Part shown: in pieces, positions 57,512 through 64,000 of the stretch | Position numbering within the stretch: position 1 is the first letter of the stretch | How the letters are laid out: each line of letters opens with the position of its first letter | NCBI RefSeq assembly: GCF_030068445.1 | Contig: NZ_JAQPOK010000109.1 | Location: 1-64,000 of the forward strand | Origin: Roseofilum halophilum BLCC-M91 | GTDB lineage: Bacteria; Cyanobacteriota; Cyanobacteriia; Cyanobacteriales; Desertifilaceae | Length of the DNA: 64,000 bases | Direction: 5' to 3' | Made by a program: the position numbers and the translations under genes | The notes under the pieces: generated by a model | Database searches by the model: none | The model's input: only the letters and a program-made list of their open reading frames with translations | What the model was told of the DNA's origin: nothing

Positions 57512-58627
57512 ATGCCGATTCGAGTCATAATTGTGGAAGATTCTCCCATTGCGATGACCATCCTCAAGCGGATGCTCAATGCCTCTCCAGATATTGAGGT
57601 GGTGGGTACAGCTCGCACCGGAAAAGAGGCGCTCGGCCTGATTGCTAGAGTCGATCCCCAAGTCATCTGCACAGACTTGCATATGCCAGAAATGGATGGG
57701 TTAGCCTTGACTCAAGAAGTGATGTCTACTCACCCTAAACCCATTTTAGTGATTAGTTCTTCCGTGCGCGAACAGGATACCCATCGAGTTTTCCAAGTCT
57801 TGGAAGCGGGAGCGGTGGATGTGTTCCCTAAACCGGAAGGGGGACTCGGAGTCGATGCCGATCGCATTCAACAGGCTTTAGTCAATAAGGTGAAGGTGTT
57901 ATCTGGAGTGTCGGTTTTTACCAATCGCCAGCGATCGCACCAACGGATGACGAGAACAACATCCGCCAACTCCCCCCAATCCGGCACTGCCTCTCGATCG
58001 ACCCCCCCCTTATCCCGTCCCCCTCTCGTGTCTCAACCCAAACTGACGTTCAAAAACACCCATTTGGGTCTGATTGCCCTAGGAGCCTCCACAGGGGGGC
58101 CGCAAGTGTTAGAGCAAATTTTAAGTCAATTTCCAGCCCATCTACCGGTTCCGGTGATTTGCGTGCAACATATCAGTGAAGGCTTTTTACAAGGATTTAT
58201 TGACTGGTTGTCTGCTCACTGTAACCTTCCCGTGAGCATTGCCAGAGCTGGCGATCGCCCCCAACCGGGCCATGTTTATTTCCCCCCAGAACGTTCCCAT
58301 CTAATCCTGGATCGGCACGGTTGTTTTGCTTACAACCGAACTCTGACCATCGGCGGCCATTGTCCCTCCATTACCGTGACGTTTAATTCAGTCGCTCAAT
58401 ATTATAAAAGCCGCAGTATTGGCGTGTTGCTCACGGGAATGGGACGCGATGGAGCCGATGGACTGTTGTCTATTTTCCAGGCCGGAGGCTTAACCTTCGC
58501 CCAAAATGAAGCCAGTTGTGTGGTATTTGGAATGCCCAAAGAGGCGATCGCCCTCGGAGCAGTCCGGCAAGTTTTGCCCCCAGAAGCCATTCCCATGGCG
58601 ATTTTGAGGAAATTGGGGAATGGGTAA
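57512..58627 (+). CDS. cheB: Chemotaxis-type protein-glutamate methylesterase CheB
   Basis: A 371-residue protein. The receiver domain (1-120) has Asp55 (ICTDLHMPEMDG) as the phosphorylation site. After a Ser/Thr/Pro linker (about 140-180) comes the methylesterase domain (185-371) with catalytic Ser193 (GASTGGPQ), His220 (VQHISEGF) and Asp313 (TGMGRDGADG). In two-component chemotaxis CheB demethylates receptors and deamidates glutamines. No cheA, cheR or receptor gene is in the window, so it is orphan here; in cyanobacteria CheB-like genes act with Pil-Chp phototaxis clusters or elsewhere. Fully intact. Confidence 0.93.
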   Translation: MPIRVIIVEDSPIAMTILKRMLNASPDIEVVGTARTGKEALGLIARVDPQVICTDLHMPEMDGLALTQEVMSTHPKPILVISSSVREQDTHRVFQVLEAGAVDVFPKPEGGLGVDADRIQQALVNKVKVLSGVSVFTNRQRSHQRMTRTTSANSPQSGTASRSTPPLSRPPLVSQPKLTFKNTHLGLIALGASTGGPQVLEQILSQFPAHLPVPVICVQHISEGFLQGFIDWLSAHCNLPVSIARAGDRPQPGHVYFPPERSHLILDRHGCFAYNRTLTIGGHCPSITVTFNSVAQYYKSRSIGVLLTGMGRDGADGLLSIFQAGGLTFAQNEASCVVFGMPKEAIALGAVRQVLPPEAIPMAILRKLGNG

Positions 58628-58747
58628 TGGGCAATAGTTCCGATCTTCCCTATCCTCCCCTCTCCCCAAAAAATTCCCCCAGACCCTAGCCAATTTTGTA
58701 AACATTTGTTAAGATAGTTATCATAAACAAACACAGGAGTTAGGAAA

Positions 58748-58918
58748 ATGCCATATACCACAGAAGAAGGCGGCCGTCTCAACAACTTTGCGAGAGAACC
58801 CAAAGTATATCAAGCAGAACCTCCAACCCAATCTCAAAAAACCCAGTACGCAATTATGGGTAGTATCGCCGCAGTATTTGTAGGACTTCTATTCTTTATT
58901 TCCTTTGTTGTTAGCTAG
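58748..58918 (+). CDS. psb34: Psb34 / Ssl1498-family light-harvesting-like protein
   Basis: A 56-residue single-helix protein: MPYTTEEGGRLNNFAREPKV, then a polar turn and one C-terminal membrane helix (about 33-55, ending FFISFVVS). The N-terminal EGGRLNNFA.EPKVYQA block is characteristic of the Ssl1498/Psb34 family, seen bound to PSII assembly intermediates and named as HliP-like. It lies between cheB and the ABC exporter genes on the same strand, with its own terminator at 58966. It is easily missed because of its size. Confidence 0.88.
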   Translation: MPYTTEEGGRLNNFAREPKVYQAEPPTQSQKTQYAIMGSIAAVFVGLLFFISFVVS

Positions 58919-58965
58919 TGTCAAGCAACCCTCAAGTTTGGTCGTCGTAACATTCTCTCCTCTCT

Positions 58966-58997
58966 CCCCTCTAGATAGTATTCTAGAGGGGTTATTG
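58966..58997 (+). terminator. Rho-independent terminator of psb34
   Basis: CCCCTCTAGA (58966-58975), loop TAGTAT, TCTAGAGGGG (58982-58991), then a T-rich tail. Confidence 0.8.
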
Positions 58998-59040
58998 TTG
59001 TTTCTATTCCCTAGTCTATTCCAGATACTCCCTGAAACCC

Positions 59041-60075
59041 ATGACTCCAGCGATTCTGATTCAAAATCTCCAAAAACGGTATGGCAACATTGATGCGGTG
59101 AAAGATGTATCCCTAGACGTTCAACCGGGGGAAATCTTCGGTTTGCTAGGGCCCAATGGAGCCGGAAAGACAACGACTCTGCGTTGTTTATGTACCCTCA
59201 GCAGTCCCGACAGTGGCCAACTGGAAGTTGGGGGAATTTCGGTGGTCGAGTATCCGAAAGCCACGCGGCAATTGTTAGGGTATGTAGCCCAGGAAGTGGC
59301 TCTAGATAAGGTGTTAACGGGTCGGGAATTATTGAACCTGCAAGCTGCCCTCTATCATATCCCTCGGAAAGAAATTGGCGATCGCGTCCAACAAATGATT
59401 AACCGCTTAGGAATCCAAGAGTACGCGGATCAGAAAACGGGAACCTATTCGGGAGGAATTCGCAAACGCCTAGACCTGGCGGCTGGACTGTTGCACCAAC
59501 CAAAGGTATTAGTCTTAGACGAACCCACCGTGGGCTTAGATATTGAAAGTCGGGTGGTGGTGTGGGACTTCCTGCGAGAGCTGCGAGAGTCAGGAACCAC
59601 GGTTTTAATTACCAGCCACTACCTAGAAGAAGTGGATGTTTTAGCCGATCGCGTGGCGATCATCGACCAAGGTAAAGTGATTGCCTGCGGAACGCCTTCA
59701 GACCTCAAAACCCAAGTGGGAGGCGATCGCATTACCCTACGAATTCGAGAATTTTGCCCCCCCGATGAAGCCGAACAAGCCAAAACCCTACTGCAAGCAT
59801 TACCCAGCGTTCAAGAGGTAATTATCAACAGCGCTCAGGGCAATTCCTTAAACCTAGTGGTCAACAGCGATCCCACAGCCACCCAATCCACTGTATTGAT
59901 TGACGTGCAACAATCCTTAAATCAAGCGGGATTACCGGTCTTTAGTATTGCCCAATCTCGACCGAGTTTAGATGATGTTTACCTCGCTGCTACCGGACGC
60001 ACCCTGATGGATGCCGAATTAGCAGCAGCAGGAACACGAGACGTGAAAAAAGAACGAAAACAAAATATGCGTTAA
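59041..60075 (+). CDS. ABC-2 type exporter ATP-binding protein (DrrA-like)
   Basis: A 344-residue ATPase: Walker A GPNGAGKTT (37-45), signature YSGGIRKRL (136-144) and Walker B VLVLDEP (156-162), with the C-terminal extension typical of drug/polysaccharide/daunorubicin exporters of the ABC-2 class. It pairs with the ABC-2 permease 130 bases downstream. Substrate is unknown; drug, lipid or glycan export are all possible. The spacer to the permease holds a dispersed palindromic repeat. Confidence 0.9.
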   Translation: MTPAILIQNLQKRYGNIDAVKDVSLDVQPGEIFGLLGPNGAGKTTTLRCLCTLSSPDSGQLEVGGISVVEYPKATRQLLGYVAQEVALDKVLTGRELLNLQAALYHIPRKEIGDRVQQMINRLGIQEYADQKTGTYSGGIRKRLDLAAGLLHQPKVLVLDEPTVGLDIESRVVVWDFLRELRESGTTVLITSHYLEEVDVLADRVAIIDQGKVIACGTPSDLKTQVGGDRITLRIREFCPPDEAEQAKTLLQALPSVQEVIINSAQGNSLNLVVNSDPTATQSTVLIDVQQSLNQAGLPVFSIAQSRPSLDDVYLAATGRTLMDAELAAAGTRDVKKERKQNMR

Positions 60076-60082
60076 TCTCAAA

Positions 60083-60170
60083 ATGCCCTCTCCCTATATC
60101 CCTCTCCCCGTGGGAGAGGGACTTCTACTCCCCTTCTCCCACGGGAGAAGGGGCTGGGGGATGAGGGCAA
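60083..60170. repeat. Dispersed G/C-rich palindromic repeat, copy 2
   Basis: CCCTCTCCC...GTGGGAGAGGGAC, then CCTTCTCCCACGGGAGAAGG, ending GGGGGATGAGGG. It closely matches 17404-17514. It sits in the spacer between the ATPase and permease and adds 41 false codons before the permease ATG. Confidence 0.8.
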
Positions 60171-60205
60171 AAAATGCTATAGAACCATTGAACCCAGATA
60201 AACCT

Positions 60206-61084
60206 ATGACTGTTACATCTCCTCAATCGAATCTCGATCTAGATATCAGCACCCTTAAAGAACGTTCTCAATTCTCCTTTGGCGAGCTGATCCAAGAAAC
60301 CCTAGCCCTCACCAAGCGCCTATTTATCCAACTCCAGCGCCGTCCCGCGACGCTCATTGCTGGCGTAATTCAGCCCCTGATGTGGTTAATTCTCTTTGGG
60401 GCGCTATTTCAAAATGCTCCCGAAGGATTTTTAGGCGATCGCCTCAACTATGGGCAATTCCTCGGCGCAGGCGTAATCGTCTTTACCGCCTTTTCCGGGG
60501 CCCTCAATGCCGGACTCCCCGTCATGTTTGACCGGGAATTTGGCTTTCTCAACCGGTTGTTAGTCGCCCCCTTAAGCTCTCGCTACTCCATCGTCCTCGC
60601 CAGTGCCATCTATATCGTCACCCTCGCCCTAATCCAAACCGCCACCATCATGATCGCCGGAATCTTTTTAGGCGCAGGATTTCCCACTCTCCCTGGACTC
60701 GCCCTCATTACCCTGATTATTCTCCTGTTGGTCTTAGGCGTAACTGGAGTCAGCTTAGGCCTAAGCTTTGCCCTTCCGGGGCATATCGAACTGATCGCCG
60801 TCATTTTCGTCGTTAACCTGCCTCTACTGTTCGCCAGTAGCGCCCTCGCCCCCCTCTCATTCATGCCCCAGTGGTTACAAATCGTCTCTAGCCTCAATCC
60901 CCTCAGTTATGCCATTGAGCCAATTCGCTATCTCTATACCCATTCCGATTGGGGATTCGGTAGTATGGTAATGGCTGCTCCCTGGGGTGATATTTCCCTG
61001 GGAGGGTGTTTACTGGTGCTATCGATCATTGATGCGATCGCCCTCCTCGGAATTCAACCCCTACTGCGTCGTCGTTTATCCTAG
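60206..61084 (+). CDS. ABC-2 type exporter permease
   Basis: A 292-residue inner-membrane protein from ATG 60206 (MTVTSPQSNLDLDISTLK). It has six membrane segments, with the first near 60-80 (LIAGVIQPLMWLILFGALF) and a long block at about 145-280. The polar segment PVMFDREFGFLNRLLVAPL is a signature of ABC-2 membrane proteins. It forms the partner of the upstream DrrA-like ATPase. Upstream codons to 60083 come from a palindromic repeat and are excluded. The exported protein gene at 61107 follows 23 bases later and may be co-transcribed. Confidence 0.88.
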   Translation: MTVTSPQSNLDLDISTLKERSQFSFGELIQETLALTKRLFIQLQRRPATLIAGVIQPLMWLILFGALFQNAPEGFLGDRLNYGQFLGAGVIVFTAFSGALNAGLPVMFDREFGFLNRLLVAPLSSRYSIVLASAIYIVTLALIQTATIMIAGIFLGAGFPTLPGLALITLIILLLVLGVTGVSLGLSFALPGHIELIAVIFVVNLPLLFASSALAPLSFMPQWLQIVSSLNPLSYAIEPIRYLYTHSDWGFGSMVMAAPWGDISLGGCLLVLSIIDAIALLGIQPLLRRRLS

Positions 61085-61106
61085 TTCCCGATTTTGCGGA
61101 GGTTCC

Positions 61107-61451
61107 ATGTCGATCAAACCCTTAAACTACATCCTGTTTACCCTACTCACCGGCCTAGGGTTAAGCCTGTTGACTCAAGCTAGTTTTGCCCAAACCACCA
61201 TCGATCCCCTAGAAGAGATTCAAAGCCAAGACGGTAGTTCTGGCGTTTTCTCTAACCAGGGCGGAAATAGCCAGTTTTTTGACTTAATGCACAACCTGCA
61301 ACGGGGAAATAATCTCAGAAACCCCGAACAATTCAACATCGACCAACAACAAAACCTCGATGATGCTGCCGCTAAATTCCGCCAACAGCAACTCGAACGA
61401 CTCAACAACCGTCCTGAGTCGATCCAACCCTCCGAAGAACCCACCCCATAA
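61107..61451 (+). CDS. Small exported protein of unknown function
   Basis: A 114-residue protein from ATG 61107, with a GCGGAGG ribosome site at 61096-61102. A signal peptide covers about 1-29 (YILFTLLTGLGLSLLTQ, cleavage after ASFA). The mature part is Gln/Asn/Asp-rich and polar with no cysteine; no domain is recognised. It starts 23 bases after the ABC permease and may belong to that operon. Low-complexity Gln/Asn content suggests an unstructured or amphipathic helical secreted protein. Confidence 0.7.
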   Translation: MSIKPLNYILFTLLTGLGLSLLTQASFAQTTIDPLEEIQSQDGSSGVFSNQGGNSQFFDLMHNLQRGNNLRNPEQFNIDQQQNLDDAAAKFRQQQLERLNNRPESIQPSEEPTP

Positions 61452-61490
61452 TTTCTATACTTCTGTTTCAGAAGTGCTGGTTTTTCTCCT

Positions 61491-61518
61491 AGGTGCGCTA
61501 CTCTAAGCTAACGCACCT
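61491..61518. repeat. GGTGCG palindromic repeat, imperfect copy
   Basis: AGGTGCGCTA and TAACGCACCT flank a short loop. It is a degenerate copy of the family at 5811 and 8601. A T-rich run (TTTGTTTTTC) follows, so it might also serve as a 3' end signal for the exported protein gene. The remainder of the gap to 61724 holds scattered ATTGCCT units and no gene. Confidence 0.6.
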
Positions 61519-61724
61519 TTGTTTTTCTCATGGCCCATGGCCTATTGCAAGAGTGCCTATTGCCTGTTCCCTATCGTAATTTTGACTGAAGTCTTGCCAA
61601 TGATCGAACTCTGCTCTAGTCTCAAGTAGGTCTGAACATTAGCGCAATAGGCTAACCTGGTTAGTGACGATCACCTAACCCTCCTCACCCAGACCCTTGA
61701 ATCTGAATTGAGATTGAGACAATT

Positions 61725-62198
61725 ATGCAAAGTAAAGAACCTGAAAAAACCCCGACTCCAGCTCCGACTCCTACCCCAGCTCCGGTATCGGCTCCAGCTC
61801 CGACTCCTAAAGCTGAGTTGGTTGAGTCCCCTTCGTCCTCTCCGGTTATGTCTTCTTCCTCTGGACAAGACACCGTTAACCAAGTGCTGACGATTCTCTC
61901 TCGGTTAACGGACTATGTAGGTGAATTTTTTGTTACCTATCAAAAACCCTTAATCAACGTAGCCCTAGTTATCACTGCTTTGGTTGCTGTTTACCTCACC
62001 TTAGCAGTCTTGGATGCGGTGAATCATATCCCCCTTCTGGGCTTTATCCTTGCCCCTCTGTTTGAATTGGTGGGAATTATCTATGCTGCTTGGTTTGTTT
62101 GGCGCTATATGCTCAAAGCCTCGACTCGTCAAGAACTCTACAAGGATATTTCCGGTTTAACCTCTCAGGTAACGGGGGGACAAAAAGCCGATTCATAA
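61725..62198 (+). CDS. CAAD-domain (CURT1-like) thylakoid protein
   Basis: A 157-residue protein. An N-terminal Pro/Ala/Thr-rich, low-complexity segment (1-48) with repeated APTP units is followed by the CAAD domain (about 50-150) with two membrane helices (about 75-97 and 105-127; INVALVITALVAVYLTL, then LGFILAPLFELVGIIYAAWFVWRY). Cyanobacterial CurT and plant CURT1 proteins of this family bend thylakoid membranes; some members are fused to aminoacyl-tRNA synthetases. It has its own terminator at 62226. Confidence 0.88.
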   Translation: MQSKEPEKTPTPAPTPTPAPVSAPAPTPKAELVESPSSSPVMSSSSGQDTVNQVLTILSRLTDYVGEFFVTYQKPLINVALVITALVAVYLTLAVLDAVNHIPLLGFILAPLFELVGIIYAAWFVWRYMLKASTRQELYKDISGLTSQVTGGQKADS

Positions 62199-62225
62199 AT
62201 CCGGGTTGCGATCGGATATTCTGCG

Positions 62226-62258
62226 ATCGGGTGGTTGATGCCACCCGATATTTTTTTT
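62226..62258 (+). terminator. Rho-independent terminator of the CAAD gene
   Basis: ATCGGGTGG (62226-62234), loop TTGATG, CCACCCGAT (62241-62249), then a run of eight T. Confidence 0.92.
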
Positions 62259-62347
62259 GCCTCAAGGGGGCGAAGAAATGGGTAACATAACGATGGATAA
62301 TCAATGAGTGCAGCGCTCTATTTCGGTGAACCTGGAGTTTATCAGTC

Positions 62348-63010
62348 ATGAAATTTAAGCCGGAAAATGGCGATCGAGTTCAACTAAACGCCTCGAAAGT
62401 ATTTGGCATTGGATTGACTCGCACAGGGACAAAAAGCCTAACTTATGCTCTTTATATGTTGGGGATGCGTACCGTTCATTTTCCGGACGATCCCACCACT
62501 CTACAGGAATTAATGTCTGGAACTTATAACTTTTCTGTCCTCTCTCAATGGGATGGGATTACAGATATTACGGTGTCAGCGTATTACCCCCATCTCGATC
62601 GCCTCTATCCTAACAGCAAGTTTATCCTCACGGTTCGTAACAAGCAAGAGTGGCTGAACTCTCTAGAACCCTATTGGCGAGAGCGAGCTGCTTTTAGTGA
62701 CTCCCCGATTGAATCCCCTGAACGCCAGGTACAGATGAAACTGAGACGATTTTTAAGAGCCACGGTGTATGGGTGTTATGACTTCAACCGCGATCGCCTC
62801 TCCTATGTTTACGATCTACACTATCAAAATGTGGTTCACTATTTCCGCGATCGCCCCGACTCTTTGCTCATTTTAGACATCTGCGGTGGAGAAGGATGGG
62901 ATAAACTCTGTAAATTCTTCAATAAACCTCTCATGTCTGAACCGTTTCCTAAAGTTCTCAAAGAGGAAATTGTCAAAGATTTGGTCAATTATCCCTCCCC
63001 GATTCGATAA
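62348..63010 (+). CDS. Sulfotransferase-like protein
   Basis: A 220-residue P-loop protein. The 5'-phosphosulfate-type loop is GIGLTRTGTKSLTYAL (about 20-35). The later SKFILTVRNKQEWLNSL (about 96-112) resembles the 3'-phosphate site of sulfotransferases. This form, with an RTGTxSL loop, is the Sulfotransfer_4-type branch; short and without clear acceptor specificity. It is separate in family from the enzyme at 44765. It ends 34 bases before the convergent glycosyltransferase-like gene. Mode of action is inferred from the loop only. Confidence 0.77.
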   Translation: MKFKPENGDRVQLNASKVFGIGLTRTGTKSLTYALYMLGMRTVHFPDDPTTLQELMSGTYNFSVLSQWDGITDITVSAYYPHLDRLYPNSKFILTVRNKQEWLNSLEPYWRERAAFSDSPIESPERQVQMKLRRFLRATVYGCYDFNRDRLSYVYDLHYQNVVHYFRDRPDSLLILDICGGEGWDKLCKFFNKPLMSEPFPKVLKEEIVKDLVNYPSPIR

Positions 63011-63044
63011 TCGGATACAGTAGTTTCCTCTGCTATGCCCTGCA

Positions 63045-64000
63045 TTAATCAAACAGAGCCAGTCCCAGATCTCTCAAGAAAGGGTCAAAAAACTGCTTAA
63101 ATCGTTTTCGATTGATTTCAAGTAGGGTTTGTTGAACCGAAACCAACCACTTAGGTTGAAAATAATACCGCCACCGAGACAAAGCCACCAATTTTGCCAT
63201 GCCAGGGTATTCTGCTAGGAGCGATCGAATCGTTTCCTCTAGAATCGGTTGCTCGTATAACGTGGGATAGGGCCAAGTGTGATGGAGAAAATAGGGAAGG
63301 CTGTTAGGATCGAGGGGTCTCGCTTTCACCCAAAAATTGTAGCCCTCATCCAAAAGATCGTACTCTAATCCCATTTTGATAATCGTCACCGCTAAACTCA
63401 CCTGTTCCCGAAAGTAGGGATTATCTTTCATGGCTCCAGAAGCATTAATTTGATGGAAGCACTTTAACCACTCTTGATATAGGATAGGCGCTAATTGAGC
63501 CTCAACAGCAATAAAACCCGAATTAAAATAGGGCGGTTGCATTTCTCCACTAAATAAGGTTTCAATTTCCCTGGTGGGGACAGATAAATTTACAGCCCCA
63601 TAAATGGCTTCCCAATTTCTGCCCGTTGCTCTAAAAGTTGAGGCAACATTGACTGGAACGGCAAAGCGCTCGTCTCCATAAAAGTTCCGTAAACAGAGCA
63701 TGTCAGAATCCAAAAAAATAAGCTTATCCATCTTTGTCGGAATCTGAAGGCAGTAAATTTTATTGGTGAGGGGATCTCCTAGGGTATTGCCTAGAATATG
63801 ATTTTCAAAATAAACAATCCGAACTCCCATTTTTTCTAGCAAGGCAAAGGTTCTCGGCTGGGGTATCCCCCATTTCTCAAAGGGAGTGGGTATGGCAGCA
63901 ATTAACTCATATTCACATTGAATAAATCGCTTTAGAGAAGCAGCCAGCAGAAGAGCCATCCCTTCAATTTCACCCTGTTGACAAACGAAGACAAAAGCAT
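63045..64000 (-). CDS. Glycosyltransferase-like protein (GT8-like fold), 5' end beyond window
   Basis: A partial gene: the minus-strand frame stays open to the right edge, and the residues before the first ATG (63959) read AFVFVCQQGEIEGMALLLAA, continuing a normal N-terminal beta-strand and helix. At least 317 residues are present. Signs of a nucleotide-sugar transferase are the DxD-like motif in LIFLDSDMLCL, the FNSGFIAVEAQ segment and HHTWPY near the C-terminus, which resemble GT8/GT-A enzymes such as glycogenin-like proteins. Donor and acceptor are unknown. Lies tail-to-tail with the sulfotransferase-like gene. Confidence 0.7.
   Translation of the reverse strand, partial: AFVFVCQQGEIEGMALLLAASLKRFIQCEYELIAAIPTPFEKWGIPQPRTFALLEKMGVRIVYFENHILGNTLGDPLTNKIYCLQIPTKMDKLIFLDSDMLCLRNFYGDERFAVPVNVASTFRATGRNWEAIYGAVNLSVPTREIETLFSGEMQPPYFNSGFIAVEAQLAPILYQEWLKCFHQINASGAMKDNPYFREQVSLAVTIIKMGLEYDLLDEGYNFWVKARPLDPNSLPYFLHHTWPYPTLYEQPILEETIRSLLAEYPGMAKLVALSRWRYYFQPKWLVSVQQTLLEINRKRFKQFFDPFLRDLGLALFD

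Noticed and set aside
1-64000. tRNA, rRNA, CRISPR, prophage or plasmid genes
   Set aside because: None seen on reading both strands; a tRNA scan was not possible, so a missed tRNA cannot be fully excluded.

Overview
The window comes from a cyanobacterial chromosome, most likely a filamentous (Oscillatoriales-like) species. Direct evidence is a complete psaA-psaB operon, psbU, psb34, btpA, menC, a PAM68-family gene, a CAAD/CURT1-like gene, a SulP/BicA-like transporter, and very frequent copies of the octamer GCGATCGC (HIP1). Strain-level identity cannot be read from the sequence. No tRNA, rRNA, CRISPR array, intact transposase or prophage was seen; most of the window is ordinary core genome with mixed gene orientation.

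Layout. 1-4.8 kb: HMA2-domain protein, then a feoA-feoB-feoC ferrous iron operon behind a Fur-box-like site, then a GNAT acetyltransferase. 4.8-9 kb: Uma2 nuclease, a repeat-rich strip (two MITE-like elements, a RAYT transposase remnant), an AI-2E-type membrane protein, rsmE, hsp20 and another repeat strip. 9-18.3 kb: cysQ-type phosphatase, miaB, a small conserved protein, a CDF transporter, three phased DnaA-box-like sites, a periplasmic binding protein, an HNH protein, an RTX/metallopeptidase, a DUF760-type protein, a pentapeptide protein, yraN. 18.3-25.2 kb: a two-gene signalling unit with a 1930-residue sensor kinase (CBS, GAFs, PAS domains and one canonical LOV domain) and a REC-histidine kinase hybrid. 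25.4-31.5 kb: TPR protein, BicA-like transporter, HtrA-type protease, M48 protease. 31.7-38 kb: menC, cysteine desulfurase, HlyD-type adaptor, DUF3611-type protein, FHA-nucleotide cyclase, psbU. 38.4-43.9 kb: small exported protein, CHASE2-PAS-GGDEF cyclase, VKOR-thioredoxin fusion plus a second thioredoxin-like paralogue, btpA. 44-50.5 kb: ruvA, sulfotransferase, rpsO, PAM68, DAHP synthase, nadA, acidic-repeat lipoprotein. 51-64 kb: psaA-psaB, DUF1995-type protein, PPP phosphatase, cheB, psb34, an ABC exporter pair, an exported small protein, CAAD protein, a sulfotransferase-like protein and a glycosyltransferase-like gene running off the right edge.

Themes. Photosystem genes are scattered (psbU, btpA, PAM68, psaAB, psb34, CAAD), as is usual in cyanobacteria. 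Signalling is rich: LOV/GAF/CBS kinase, c-di-GMP cyclase, class III nucleotide cyclase, orphan CheB and a PPP phosphatase. Iron supply (Feo) sits with heavy users of iron (PSI, NadA, MiaB, cysteine desulfurase). Intergenic DNA is full of short tandem repeats (7- and 8-mers), REP-like palindromes and MITE-like elements. In several places they abut or enter coding regions (feoA 3' end, the feoA-feoB and feoB-feoC spacers, the menC 3' end), and they create false N-terminal extensions for feoB, feoC, yraN and the ABC permease; those starts were moved to internal ATGs.

Most unusual observations: the LOV plus Cys-His GAF plus CBS sensor kinase and its coupled hybrid partner; three perfect TTTTCCACA sites spaced 20-21 bp; paired identical half-site dyads in the psaA leader; the REP/MITE family with a RAYT scar; octamer expansion into menC; and a metallopeptidase with Asn at the third zinc position. 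All functions are inferred from sequence reading alone; no database search was run.
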